From Paralithodes platypus (lineage: Eukaryota; Arthropoda; Malacostraca; Decapoda; Lithodidae), in contig CM064545.1 in the NCBI GenBank assembly GCA_032716605.1, forward strand, positions 12,666,452 to 12,730,451: 64,000 nt of DNA, written 5' to 3'. A model generated the notes under the pieces. The model ran no database searches and was not told the DNA's origin. It saw only the letters and a program-made list of their open reading frames with translations. The translations under genes and the position numbers were made by a program. Within the stretch, counting starts at the first letter, position 1. Every line of letters begins with the position of its first letter. This document shows, piece after piece, positions 45,929-57,838 of this stretch.

Positions 45929-47245
45929 TTGAGTAAACCGGAAGAGACACCGTCTAGTGGGGTGCTGAGCAAAGCCCCTAAAAATCAGAGGGCGGGACTT
46001 CGGGGAGTATTAAATAGGCTAATTGTAGATGTCAACACTTTAATCACTACTGCTGACCTCGAGGAATTAGAAGCTAGACTAGACAATGTCCAGGCTACCC
46101 ACAGTCGTATTATGGCTCTGAGTGAGGTGATTGTGGCAGGCATGACAGAGGAGGAAGAGATAGTTACAGAGTGTGATAATCGCCCCCTCTATGATGAACC
46201 TGTCTTTAAAGCGAAGCACATATTACAGCGTGCTGTCGCAAGCAAGAAGGGAGGTGAGAACGAGACTCATAGAAGGGTTGACCCAAAACACACTGTGCAC
46301 CTCCCAAAGCTCAATCTTCCTACATTTTGGGGCAAATTGACTGAGTGGTTAGCTTTTTGGGACGTATTTCGGTCTACAGTACATGAATCCTCCTTGGATA
46401 ATGTCCGCAAGTTTCACTACCTGAAGGGACAAATGAAATGACAAAAAAAATAAAAAAAACGAGAGACCTTACATTTAATAGAGGGTTTTGCGGTAGTAGG
46501 TGATAGCTATTTGGAGGCAGTACAACTATTACAGTTCACATACGAGGATCAAGAGCAGTTGAAGATGGCCCTTGTCGTTGCCTTGTTACAGCTCGCAGAA
46601 CCACAGTATAAGGTTGAGGAGTTAGCACATTTTAGGGCAAATATGGAGAGCCATACTCGACGATTGCTAGACACCCTAGGGCTCACCACACAGGAAATGA
46701 TAGTCATTATCTTACGTCAAAAGCTTCCTATGGCAATACTTGACAAGGTTAGATCATTTGACCTGGGGGAGTTCAAAACTCAGTTCAGTAAAGAAATTAG
46801 TAATCTCCAGTTGAACAATGGGAGAATGAATGTGTCAGGAGGGAGTGGGAATGTGGAGAAGAGGGGAACTGTGAGCATGACAGTGGGGACTAAAGGAAAG
46901 AAAGAGGGTACATATAAGAAACCTGCTCAGATTCTATGTAAGCTATGTAATAACAAACATAAATGGAGTTTCTGTGTAAAATATCCAACAAATGAGACAA
47001 AACTAGCACAGGCAAAGAGGTTGAAGCTATGTGTAGGTTGTCTAAGTAAGGAACATGGTAAGCAGGGACAATGTACTGCTACATACTTAAGGCCCTGTCG
47101 CCACTGCAAAGGACATAACTTTGATAAGTTGTGTCCTACAGCAGATAAAGTCAAAGACGTCAAACCAGAGGGTACTACAACTTTGACACTAGGTAGCATG
47201 CAAGACTACTATATTGCCCACAATACAGATTCCCATGGAAAGTAA
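45929..47245 (+). pseudogene. BEL-2 gag
   Basis: The frame starts with TTG where an ATG is expected (SKPEETPSSGV), so the start may be mutated. It contains HLPKLNLPTFWGKLTEWLAF and FHYLKGQMK, the same gag hallmark as in BEL-1. An A-rich insertion with two stops (46439-46465) interrupts it, and the same frame resumes. Zinc knuckles follow: CKLCNNKHKWSFC, CVGCLSKEHGKQGQC and CRHCKGHNFDKLC. A stop at 47245 precedes a frame change to the protease. Confidence 0.88.
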
Positions 47246-47837
47246 TGACAGTAACAAGGTTTGTCGGGTACTTCTATATCAAGGGTCTCAACGTTCCTTT
47301 ATAAAGAGGTCCGTATTAATGGGACTTAAGCACCGAATCGTAGGGGCTGAGACTCTTCGATTGCAGGGCTTCACAGGGGTTACTGATAAACAAGTCTACG
47401 AGATAGCGGAGATTTCATATTTCTACCGTAAAAACAGGTACTTTATGACATGTATCGTAATAGACACCCTACCAGAATATGTATGTGTAGGAGTGAAGAA
47501 AGTGGAACACGCATTACGTAGCAAAGGGGTTAACTTGTCAGATCCCATGGGAGGTCAAAGTGAGGTGCATGTTCTACTTGGTGTGGATCATTATTATGAT
47601 GTAGTATACCCTGGATTTAAAAGAATGTGTGGTGTAATTTTAATCCCCACTAAATTTGGTTATTGCATGAGTGGAAAGGTGCATACTACACAGTCAAATG
47701 TCCTGGTCGACACGGTCTCAATATTAAGAGTGAATGTAGCCGCGGCAGAGGAGTTGGGAAGGGAGGATTCCCAACCTAGTGACCCTAAAATGACTGCCAA
47801 GTTCGACCTGGAGCGACTATGGAGATTGGATCAATAG
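47214..47837 (+). pseudogene. BEL-2 aspartic protease and linker
   Basis: Clear homologue of the BEL-1 protease region (LRLQGFTGVTDKQVYEIAEI, GVDHYYDVVYPGFKR, LERLWRLDQ). At the catalytic site BEL-2 reads LLYQGSQRSF where BEL-1 reads LLDQCSQRSF: the catalytic Asp is replaced by Tyr, so the protease would be inactive. A frameshift follows into the RT part. Confidence 0.88.
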
Positions 47838-48727
47838 GCATTAATCCTATGGAGACGGATTATGACTCAGAAATTGCGCTGAAGAAGTTTGAAGAGTCTG
47901 TGAGCTACTGTGCCTCAGACAAGCAATATAAGGTTAGTTTACCCTGGAAGAATAGTGAGATAAGCCTGCCAACCCACTATGGTTTGGCATTAGGTCGCGT
48001 GCGCGCATTACAGCGTAAATTGATGAATGAACCGAACACGCGCCAGGCGTATGGCGATGTTTTTCGGAGTTATGAAGATGGGGGCTTCATTGAGAGATTC
48101 GATGTAAAGGAACCGATTAAGAAGGGAAGGGTTCACTATCTGGCCCATCATGGGGTGAGGAAAGACAGCGTCACCACACCAATACGGGTGGTGTATGACT
48201 GCTCTGCCCACCAAGGTCAACAATCCAGTCTAAATGACTGCCTGCTGACAGGTCCGTCCTTGGTGTCGGACCTGTCCCAACATCTATTGCGGTTTAGGCT
48301 GGGGCAGTATGCATTTACTAGTGACATCGAGATGGCATTCTTGATGGTCAAACTAAAAGAGAAAGATAGAGATGTTACCCGCTTTCTTTGGTTCAAAGAC
48401 ATTAGCGACTCTGAAAGTCCGATCGTCATCTACTGTTTTCGGGTCGTACTCTTTGGTGCTACGTGTTCAGTTTTTGTTGAATGCCACAATAAAAAACATC
48501 TATCAGATACTCTTGAGGACACGAGTAAACTATCTCACGGGTTGTATATAGACAATTTGCAGAGTTCTAGCGATAGTCAGGATGATTTGTTACATACCTA
48601 CTGGCAGGCACGTAGATTGTTTACAGAAGCACATTTATTTCTCCGCGAGTGGGTTACTAATAGTGAAGATCTTCAGAGTTTGATACAGGTGGACGGTACG
48701 GCATCTCATAATCTCATTTGGGGATGA
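47819..48727 (+). pseudogene. BEL-2 reverse transcriptase, N-terminal part
   Basis: TPIRVVYDCSAHQGQQSSLN, TGPSLVSDLSQHLLRFRLG, TSDIEMAFLMVKLKEKDRD (catalytic Asp), FRVVLFGATCSVFVE and LYIDNLQSS (YIDN in the catalytic box) align with BEL-1. The frame ends at a TGA near 48725 and continues in other frames. Confidence 0.88.
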
Positions 48728-49480
48728 TCTGGCAACCTAAACATGACATACTAACTTTTCAAACAAGTTCTTTTGCTCAGCAGACAGGAGCACACACAAA
48801 AAGAAGTCTGTTGAGCAAAGTTGCGCAATTTTTTGATCCTTTGGGGTCTAGCATTACCCGTTACCATAAGAGCTAGGATTCTAATGCAGGAAGTTTGGAG
48901 ACGTAAAATAGGATGGGATGACAGTTTGCCCGCGGATTTGAATGCCCAAGGGACATTGGTATTAAATGAGTATGACATCCTATGTACTAAACCTTTACCT
49001 CGTAAAGTGGCGGCGTTCGGTGACGTTACGTTACACACGTTTTGCGATGCTAGTGCCACGGCATACGGGGTAGCCATATATGTCGTTACTTCGTTTGGGG
49101 CACATTTAGTTACCGCCCGGGCTAAAGTAGCCCCGGTTTAAAAGGTAACTATCCCTAAAATGGAATTGACTGCCATGCTGGTATTAGCACGTCTGGTGCA
49201 ACATGTACGCGCAGCATACGAGAGCGAATTAAATATTGAAATAATTCACGTATGGTGCGATAGTCAGGTCGCACTCAACTGGATACATAGCGAGAAGTCT
49301 CTGCCAGTTTATGTGAGGAATAGGGTAGATGAGATTAGGACCATATTGCCAGACGTTTCTTATTATGTAAATACAAAAGACAACCCTAGTGATCTCATAA
49401 CTAGGGGTATAATGGCTAGCCAGTTAGTGAAGTCCGAATTGTGGTGGCATGGTCCAAAGTGGCTGCCCCATGAAAATTAA
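48728..49480 (+). pseudogene. BEL-2 RT thumb and RNase H
   Basis: Fragments in changing frames: IWQPKHDILTFQTSSF, LLSKVAQFFDPLG, ALPVTIRARILMQEVWRRK, then RNase H with HTFCDASATAYGVAIYV, ARAKVAPV followed by a stop at 49139-49141, IPKMELTAMLVLARLVQHV and IIHVWCDSQVALNWIHS. The D-E-D residues are still recognisable. At least two frameshifts and one nonsense mutation. Confidence 0.85.
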
Positions 49481-49528
49481 TGGACGATTTGGCATGCTGT
49501 TGGTGAGGGACTTCTGCCACTGGAAACA

Positions 49529-52096
49529 GTGGCAGTTACAGCCAAACCAAATGAGTCACCGGGTCCAATAATAGAATGGGCAAGATTCGGTGACTATAAT
49601 AAATTAGTCAGAGTTGTAGCTTGGGTGTTGAGATATATATCCACTATCAAGCTTAAAATAATGGGCGAACTCTGCAACAGGGGTCACAACATTGATGCTC
49701 GTAAATATAAAGCAGCTGAAGTAACTTTGATCAAGTGGGCTCAAGCAGAAACCTTTTCCAATGAATTAGAATCTTTGCAAAGCTCGAATAAGACATTAAT
49801 GCCTAATCTAGTGCGTCAATTGAGGTTGCACCTAGATAATGACCTCATCAGGTGTGAGGGTCGCCTGAAGTGGTCGGGTGTAACAGACAGCACAAACCGC
49901 CCTATACTTATGCCAACAAGACATCACGTTACTGATCTATTGATCATACGTGCACATAGGGAAGTAAAACACTACGGGGTATGTCATATTATATCAAATT
50001 TGCGTCTCACATGGTGGATACCCAGAGTTCGACAAGTACCTCAACGTGTAGTAAAAAAGTGTGTAATATGCCAGAGACTAAAGGGTAAACCAATATGCAA
50101 CTGGACCAGCTCCACCTCTACCTGAATGCCGTGTAAAGCACATAGAGCCTTTCCAAGCTGTAGGGTTAGATTACACAGGTGCATTGAAGACGAGAGAGCA
50201 TGAGAAAGTTTATATATTATTGTTTACCGGTGCAACGTCTCGAGCGGTACACCTAGAACTATGTGATAATATGTCTAGCGAAGAAGTTATGCTGGCGTTT
50301 AGACGGTTTTGTGGCCGTCGTTCATTCCCTCAACTCATTCTTAGCGACCATGCCCCCACTTATGTCCAGGCATCAAAATATCTGAAGGATATGAGCAGTG
50401 ATCCTACAATCATCACTTTTATGGGAGAGAGAAAGTGCGAATGGAGGTTCATCCCAGTTAAGGGGACCGACCGGTTAATTACAAACTTCCAGGTCTTACT
50501 TTCAATTTAAATGAAATTTGGCACAGGTGTATATGACCATAAACTAGATAATTTTTTGTTTTCTTTTTTTTTTTCTTTTTTCTTGCAATTTAGGTAAAAA
50601 AACGATGAAAATCATAGCACTTCAGAAAATGATAAACTCCTACAGAAATCCCCATAGCACATGTTTTAAGTGATCAAACAACTCACAAAAGGTGTATCTG
50701 TAGTTTCTATAAAAAACATTTTATATATTTTGTGTATTTGTTCGATTTAAGTGATTACGGATTCAGGCGAATATATTTATAGAAAATTACAACTTTGATG
50801 ACATATTGTGAAAAAAATTAAATTACTAAAGTAAATTGGCTTTATAGGCCTTTTAGTGTTTTTAATTACCTTTCCAATGATATATACACCATTCCTATAG
50901 GTCCAATAATAACTGTAGAATAACATCCGATAGTGCGGCAATATAGGTTCTGAGAAAAACAGGTGAAAGCCTAAGGTAATTAGGTGAACATTTTTACTTT
51001 TGTTTTTTAGATTTACAATATTTTACGCAGGAACATGGCAAAGTAGAAGATAAAGCGTATGGGAGGTTGTAGAGTAGCTTACGCTCTTTCGATTTATATA
51101 GGTATGCTCCTCGTACGACCAGTAGTTACTGAGCATGTTAATTTCAAAGTTCGCTATACAACGTTTTTAGAATTACAGGAAAAGTTTGGAAAACATAAAA
51201 CAAAAAAAATCCAATGGGTTTTCACTAATAACATTTCACTGGCTTATGAAGGGATGTTGACTCTTGTTGAGTAAACACCTATTGGTATTTTCAGGATTTC
51301 GAGTTTTTTAAGCCTAAATTAACCGGTCGGTCCCCTTAAGGCACCTTGGTTTGGTGGAATGTGGGAACGGTGTGTCGGCATAGTAAAGTCAGGACTCAGA
51401 GCGGTAGTAGGACGTGCTCTATTAAAGAAGAGTGATATGACGACAGTCCTCACAGAGATAGAGGCAGTCGTGAATGATCGTCCGCTCACATATGTGTACA
51501 CCGACCTGCAAGAACCACGTCCATTAACGCCAGCTCACTTGCTATTTGGTAAACCATTGACTGTGTTTCCATCTGATTTCCAATCCATAGTAGAGTTAGA
51601 GGATCCCTCGTTGTACTCTGAGGCAGCGGTGTCTAAGAAATACCAGTATATATCGAGGGTATGCGAAGGTTTTAGAAAAAGGTGGATTAATGAATATCTG
51701 CTAGCATTGAGGGAAAGGAGTGCTCCACCCTCTGGTAGACCGACAGCACCTACTGTTGGTGAAGTCGTTTTGATTAAAGAAGATAGTCCTCGTTTATATT
51801 GGAAATTGGGCCGCGTGTTGGAGGTATACAAGGGGAAAGACTCTGTAGAGCGGGTGGCACTATTGAGGACGGCCACTGGGACTACTGTTCGTCCTATCGC
51901 ACGTTTGTACGCTTTGGAGCTCGATTCCACTTTACAATCGCAGACTCCACCTGTTATTGCTGGGTCCGAGGATTCTCAAAGTAACGACTCACCTCTTACT
52001 GATGGTGATCAATCTCGGACCAGGACGCGTCCCAGACGCGCTGCTGCTAGCGCCGTCGACATGTGGCGTCTGAAGATAGCCTCTGGGCAACTTTAA
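49529..52096 (+). pseudogene. BEL-2 integrase, split by a TTAA MITE
   Basis: Upstream part 49529-50125: zinc-binding motif RAHREVKHYGVCHI ... KCVICQRLKGKP. Core 50184-50460: ILLFTGATSRAVHLEL and LILSDHAPTYVQASKYL (second Asp; the first lies in GLDYTGALK, in another frame). The MITE sits between FIPV and APWFGG. After it (51340-52096) come MWERCVGIVKSGLRAVVG with the catalytic Glu, and the C-terminal EVVLIKEDSPRLYWKLGR domain. One frameshift lies near 50100-50180. Removing the MITE and one TTAA would leave the frame across the insertion intact. Confidence 0.88.
50462..51335. mobile_element. TTAA MITE with perfect 19-bp TIRs inside BEL-2 integrase
   Basis: TTAA at 50458-50461 and 51336-51339. 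Ends GGGGACCGACCGGTTAATT and its exact reverse complement. 874 bp, AT-rich. A 71-codon ORF (51059-51274) has no known motif. Unrelated in sequence to the 480-bp family; a piggyBac-like target choice is inferred from TTAA. Confidence 0.92.
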
Positions 52097-52134
52097 GATT
52101 AAGGTGGGGTTCAGGTCTTTTTTTGTGGGGGGAG

Positions 52135-52933
52135 TGTATCGTGTAAATATGATAGGCTATGACTCTTTTGTGATCCCGTATGTCTCTGTGACGTCACGGT
52201 CGTTCCCGCTGCACGGCGTAGGACGAATAGATCATATATTATAAGATTGTAAGTAAGTTAAATTAAGATTGTAAAGGCCTAATATGCTATTAAGCAATAT
52301 TGACATGGTCTTATGTAGTATATATGAATTTATCGTATATATTAATATAATTTATCGTATAGAGCAACCTAGATGCGGTACGATAATTTGGGCTCCTGGC
52401 GTTTGCCAAGGTAGCAAGGTGTGCCTCTGAGGAAGACAGCTCAGAGCCTTCACGAACACCGACCAGTTAACATCTAATTTCCGCCCTCAGTTGATCGAGC
52501 TTTTGTGCCTCTAATCACAATACACTGACAGCAATACATACAGCTACACCATCACGACGCTCTCATCGACACCATGACTGACTGACAGATAAGCATAGTA
52601 GTCATGTCCATTCCCATATAATCATTTGTTCTTTCTTTCACTTGACTCGAGCCTCAGGGCCGAAGTCTTGTTTCCCATTGTCCGCCATATTGGGTAAACG
52701 TTCTCCTATGTTTCGTTGCCACGTGGAACTACTGGGGAGTTATTTCCTGGCTAATATTAACCCTTATAACCTTACCCTATACTGTATATGAATTATTATG
52801 TGAGACCTTTGGATATAAATTAGCTTGTTTCAGATTGAACACAATTTAGATATGGAGTAATTTAAATTTGGATTGATTTTATTTGAATTATTATAGCGTA
52901 GAGATATTTAATTTCCATTGATAGTTTACCACA
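52135..52933 (+). repeat. 3' LTR of BEL-2
   Basis: Same ends as the 5' LTR; includes the CRE-like palindrome and an extra TACTGTA-type insertion near 52780. Confidence 0.9.
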
Positions 52934-53784
52934 ATATATACCCTTATATATCACTACTGATAACTCATTGCCGTTTCACACCTGAATTTCATAACCAGAT
53001 GATAACATGTAATATTAGATTGCATAGTTCGTTGTGTCGTATGTCATGAAGCAGACACTTCTGTCTTCAGTGTTTGTCACCTGTAGAGCATTATGTCTAT
53101 TACAACACACATCGGTTCACTTACACACAGACACACTCTCGACTAATCGTAACTGGCAATTCACGTCATAATTGCCATCCTTAATTTACACAACAACTAT
53201 TTATTACACACCCATGCAAGGTAAACATTTACACAATAATACTGAACATCCTCCTCTTCAAAATTAATACAAGTATGCATAACGTGGTCACTGGGAACAT
53301 GGAAATTAAGACAGCTCTCTGGGGGGTGGGGGCGAGATAGCGATCCTAAACTACCAAATTTCGTAACAGCCAATGAAACGTTTAAGGTTGGTATCTCAGT
53401 GTGCAAAGAAAATAGCACACACACACACACACACACACCTAAATCCTGTTCATTCACTGTGCAATTTGGAAGTATTTATTTTCATATTTATGTTTTTAAA
53501 ACCTATGGTAATATTCGTGTCCGTATTTACTGTAGATACGTAAGGGAATGTAATAAACAAAAATTTGACATTTGTATATCCATAAATATGTGAATGCGGA
53601 TCATAGCATAGCAGCAGCATTATAATTTTACATGGCAGACTAAGTGAAGCATCTATTGGTTCGAAACGTGTGGTCATAGGTGTGCGGCCTTGTGATAGTT
53701 AAAGTGGGCTGTCGTCCAGAAACGATGCGCTCCACATGTCCGGGCCCTATCAAAGTGCCTCAGAAATTGCGGTTTCTGACTGTA

Positions 53785-53996
53785 CATTTGCCCACATAAG
53801 TTCTGTTTCTCCCCATGATCTTATGTATAAAAATATAATGCGCTTGATTGAATTACGAGTGTAAATTGTTATGCAGTGGTTAACTCATTTGACTAGTCAT
53901 CTGATAATGAAAAATAAACCACTCACAATTAATGCATACTAATTATACTGTCATACATAAGATCACGCCGAGGAAAATAACTTATGTGGGCAACTG
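53785..53996. mobile_element. 212-bp TA-flanked MITE abutting the long-TIR element
   Basis: Left end CATTTGCCCACATAAGTT, right end AACTTATGTGGGCAACTG. The inverted match extends inwards through TGATCTTATGTAT. TA at 53783-53784 is shared with the right end of the neighbouring element; the other TA is 53997-53998. Confidence 0.85.
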
Positions 53997-54276
53997 TACA
54001 TATGGCCCTGCCTGCAGTTATTATTGATCTGGTGTAAAGCTTATGTGGGCAACTGTACATATGGCCCTGCCTGCAGTTATTATTGATCTGGTGTAAAGCT
54101 TATGTGGGCAACTGTACATATGACCCTGCCTGCAGTTATTATTGATCAGGTGTAAAGCTTATGTGGGCAACTGTACATATGGCCCTGCCTGCAGTTATTA
54201 TTGATCTGGTGTAAAGCTTATGTGGGCAACTGTACATATGGCCCTGCCTGCAGTTATTATTGATCTGGTGTAAAGC
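53981..54276. repeat. 59-bp tandem array, five copies, built on the MITE end
   Basis: Unit CTTATGTGGGCAACTGTACA, TATGGCCCTGCCTGCAG, TTATTATTGATCTGGTGTAAAG. The first 16 bp of the unit are the right terminus of the preceding MITE. Confidence 0.95.
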
Positions 54277-54288
54277 TTTTACACATGT

Positions 54289-54310
54289 ACACATGACTAT
54301 TGTCATGTGT
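54289..54310. other. Short perfect hairpin
   Basis: ACACATGAC, loop TATT, GTCATGTGT. Significance unknown. Confidence 0.5.
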
Positions 54311-54539
54311 GGCGTGCAGTACTCCCCATTCTTCCTTGTGATCTCGGAAGTGAAACATGGGCGTGAACTGGCACCCTTACTTTTCTTTTCAACACTTGGC
54401 TGGTTACTGGGCCAGGAAGTCAGTCATAGGGAAGGGACTGGGGTTCTCGCAGAGAGGCTCCAGTCCTGACGTTATTCTTGACTTAGTGTGCTGGTTTAAT
54501 AATCCAATAGTGTTGATAGCCTCTGAAGTCCTATTTTAA

Positions 54540-55225
54540 CTAACTAAATCAGTCATAGTCAATCCAGAGCAACGGACGGCAATATCAAGATCATTGACCT
54601 TGTCAATGTGGATGATGCAGTGATCCTAGCTGAGTCCTGAATATTCTCACACTTGCTGCACATGCATTTGTTGAAAACATACAAGTCTTGGATACATTCA
54701 CTTACGAGATCCAATACAGTATTGTCTAGGTATATGGATACAAAACATACAAGTCTTGGATACATTCACTTACGAGATCCAATACAGTATTGTCTAGGTA
54801 TATGGATACAAAACATACAAGTCTTGGATACATTCACTTACGAGATCCAATACAGTATTGTCTAGGTATATGGATACAAAACATGGACACTCAACAGTGA
54901 TTTGGAGAGATTCACCAACTCCTTTGGTACCAAGTGTCTTCCCATTACCTTTGAGTACAGATGCTATGACAACATAATTATTCAACCAACGTTTATTCTC
55001 TGAAAATTAGTCGAGACATATTGGGTGGATAGTTCATGAGCACCAGTTTCTGTTATATGGACATGCCGCATGCGGAAGAGACCTCGGGGTAGACCAGCTG
55101 AGGAACGTTAAGCATTCATGTCGGTAATTGCTTGTGATGGACTGCGTCATGGCCTCGAACTCCGCTCGAAGAGTTACCCATGACTGGAGTCGGATGGTGT
55201 CGCTTAACTAGGCTATGTGTCGTAC
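54540..55225 (+). pseudogene. Strongly decayed LINE RT C-terminus with 68-bp tandem duplication
   Basis: Scraps of a LINE RT in the plus strand: IIDLVNVDDAVILAES (degenerate catalytic region), HEHQFLLYGHAACG, and WSRMVSLN near the end. A 68-bp segment (AAAACATACAAGTCTTGG ... GTCTAGGTATATGGATAC) is repeated three times at 54676-54880. Many stops. Confidence 0.45.
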
Positions 55226-55229
55226 CAAC

Positions 55230-56352
55230 GTAGGGCTATAATCTGTTTTTTTAAAACCTGTGGGAGTCAGAGAGAAAAGGAGATAATAATCTCCCATTTG
55301 ACTCCTAAATGGCCTTCCCAAGATAATAGGTATAATCACCTACTATTACCCAGACTAAGATCAAATTAGATCATCGTAATGAAAGGGCTAAATCTAAAAC
55401 GTGCCATCACCATACTTGATGTCCAGTAATAATAGGCAACACATTGGCAATACAATCATCGACCAGGAAGACGAACGAGGCTCACGCTGTCTATATATAT
55501 AATACGCGAGACAGGATATAATAACATTGCTTATCCATGTCTGCCCAAGGATATATAGAGCAATAGGCCCGAATACTCAGAGCGGACATAATTTATGACA
55601 TCCCAAGACTCTTCCTAATATGTTTCTCCAATAATCTCATATACATATAATTTTGTTGGCGAATTTTGGAGGCATAATGAACAGAAATACCTTGAGGAGA
55701 AATAAGCGAGTCTCCCCCTTATTACACCCATTTACTTGATTATTTAGTGTTAATCTTGGTAACACCGCTACCACTCAAATACCCATATCATTTAGGTAAT
55801 GAGAACAAGAGAACAGGAACCAGTCGTACATTTATTGCAATAGTGCAGGCATAATTATCTTGATACACGAACCTAGAGTAATACAGGAACTTGGAATACA
55901 GGAAAATGTATATACGTAAAGGTGTAGAACATTCATTCCGTGTGTATTAGGACCATTAGATTGTCTTGCTAATGAGTTCTGGTTTATAAAAGCTTGTATC
56001 TCCACCTACCCTTAAGGTTCAGTTCCAGCATTGAGGCGGGAACGAGGTGGGCGGGGTTTTACCAAATCTTTGCGTGTGTGGCAGGTGTTTAAATGTCTGG
56101 CCCAGCCTCTTACGGTAACTGGAGAATTTCGAAATCTGTGGGCTCTTTGGATGCCAATCCTAGACCCAAACTCTTTTCTTTTGTTTATTTGTTCCCTTTT
56201 CTTCTTGGAACACACAACTGCGCAATGCGCCAACAACTGCAACTCTCAGTCTAACAGAACACCCCCCATTGTTAACCTGATACAAACTAGCCCACTACAA
56301 CGGAGATCCTTTATTTTGAGGACTTTGGTTTCCTGGTGTAGGTGGTCTGTAA
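55230..56352. other. Unannotated sequence
   Basis: No gene or known repeat recognised. A 173-codon ORF starting at 56031 overlaps the start of the Harbinger-like element and lacks motifs. Confidence 0.4.
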
Positions 56353-56712
56353 AGCGGCTATCCCACTGCGCGAACTTTCGATGGCGAACGCCCTGCTACT
56401 ATGCTTTTTTTTCTATGTCCGTTTATTCGCGGCCAATAGGGTGTATTCAGAAGCGAATGAAGTCGAACAAGGCGAATGATGTCGATTGCAGTGCGACAGA
56501 AGTACGATCACAGTGCGATTGTGGCGACTATTTAGGCGATAATGACGAATGATGTGCGACATTTGATGGCGAACCATGGCGATCGATGATGGCGACAGTA
56601 GCAATTGCAGAGCGTTGGACGATGTTGGACGATGTGATGCGAAACACTGTGAAGGTTGTGCGAACGTGGCGAATGCCATGTGTGTGTTTGTCCGCTTGTA
56701 TGCGTGCTGTAG

Positions 56713-56905
56713 TGAGAGAGAGTGTGTGTGTGTGCGTGTGTGAAAAGGCGAAATGTGGAAAAGCTGGACATTCTGTGTGTGTGTGTGTGTGAAAAGGCGA
56801 AATGTGGAAAAGCTGAACATTCTGTGTGTGTGTGTGTGTGTGTGAAGAGGCAAATTGTGGAAAAGCTGGACATTCTGTGTGTGTGTGTGTGTGTGTGTGT
56901 ATCTA
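56713..56905. repeat. GT-rich compound tandem repeat
   Basis: Three copies of AAAAGGCGAAATGTGGAAAA, then GCTGGACATTCT, each followed by a GT tract. Plus- and minus-strand ORFs here (VCVCV, HTHTH) are artefacts. Confidence 0.9.
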
Positions 56906-57838
56906 TGGATCAATGTGTACAAGCCTTATCCCGGAATATCTGAACAATACTTGGGAGAACAACAATGATCCACTGACGAATTATTCTGAACAATTAACAG
57001 TCCCATACAGAACATTAACTTTTTTTAATATTATCATACGAAGTTCACAATCTCGTTTACATAAGGTCTATTACAAAAACATATTCCCTCGAATAAAAAT
57101 GTAAATATAATTGTGTGGGTATGTCTGAGTGTCTGTGCATCTATGGAATAGGTGTATTCCCACTCAAGATACAATTATGAATTTATTTTTCCTTGCAATC
57201 ATAAAACTATTGTATTCAGATTAGGAAGTGTATACAATTATGGAGGTCAGAGTGTTAATTGAGATACTCTTTACCCTTCTTGTTACCACAGATCATTCCT
57301 AAGCTGGATAAAATTGTCTAAAGGTAGTCAGAATATACTGTCAAAATGCGTCCTAATCTTCAAAGGGTTAAGTAGAAGTAACTATTAAATTAACACTTTC
57401 ACTATTATGATAGTTTGTTTCCTCTAGTTCGAGTTATCATTTGTCGATTTAAGGGGAGATTTCCACTTGAAGGATTTTATTCTAAACCCCTTTCTCCGTC
57501 ATGTTTAGCACCATTCCTTTTGAAATTTTAAGACGTTCGCCCCATTCGAACGTTCCCTTAAATACAGCTTAGACAGGGCCTTTGGAAATAACTATGCCTA
57601 ACATACACCCTCGACATAACCACACAACAATAACACACACAACACGTGTTTCGGTAATGGTTCCGGTACGCTGACTTATAATTTGAACTTATAACTTATA
57701 ACAGCCCCATGAATATTCTTTCCTCTCACTTAAACAGTAGGCTACCATAGTGCGGTTGGGAATATGAACATGATTAGATTAATATCCAGTATTCGAGAAT
57801 GGATAATAAGTCGTAGGCGTGTGCATAAACCTTTAACC

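Larger units (their letters stand above)
44726..52933 (+). mobile_element. BEL/Pao LTR retrotransposon, decayed (BEL-2)
   Basis: LTRs at 44726-45512 and 52135-52933 are about 95% alike by eye, with small indels. TTGGTGCCCAGACC directly follows the 5' LTR and resembles BEL/Pao primer-binding sites. GTGGGGGGAG before the 3' LTR is a good polypurine tract. The coding region has the BEL order but many frameshifts and stops, and a TTAA MITE interrupts integrase at 50462-51335. ATATA flanks are compatible with a 5-bp target duplication but are not decisive in AT-rich sequence. Confidence 0.93.
44046..53782. mobile_element. TA-flanked element with ~160-bp inverted repeats, host of BEL-2
   Basis: The left arm (44046-44203) begins CAGTCAGAAACCGCAG. 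The right arm (53626-53782), reverse-complemented, begins CAGTCAGAAACCGCAATTTC and continues to match (GTTTCTGGACGACAGC, CGTTTCGAACCAATAGATGC, CAGTCTGCCATG). TA flanks both ends (44044-44045 and 53783-53784). Subtracting BEL-2 leaves about 1.5 kb without coding capacity. It is a non-autonomous, Tc1/mariner-like or foldback element by its TA target and CAGT ends. A GT microsatellite (44375-44399) and an AC microsatellite (53417-53439) lie inside. Confidence 0.85.

Noticed and set aside
54260..54539. ORFs of 60-69 codons near the 59-bp array
   Set aside because: No motif, no conservation evidence, and partly within repeat sequence.
56413..56943. His/Thr and Val/Cys repeat ORFs
   Set aside because: Translations of GT/AC tracts.
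57253..57372. Possible TTAA element ending AAAGGGTTAA
   Set aside because: The candidate left end does not form an inverted match.
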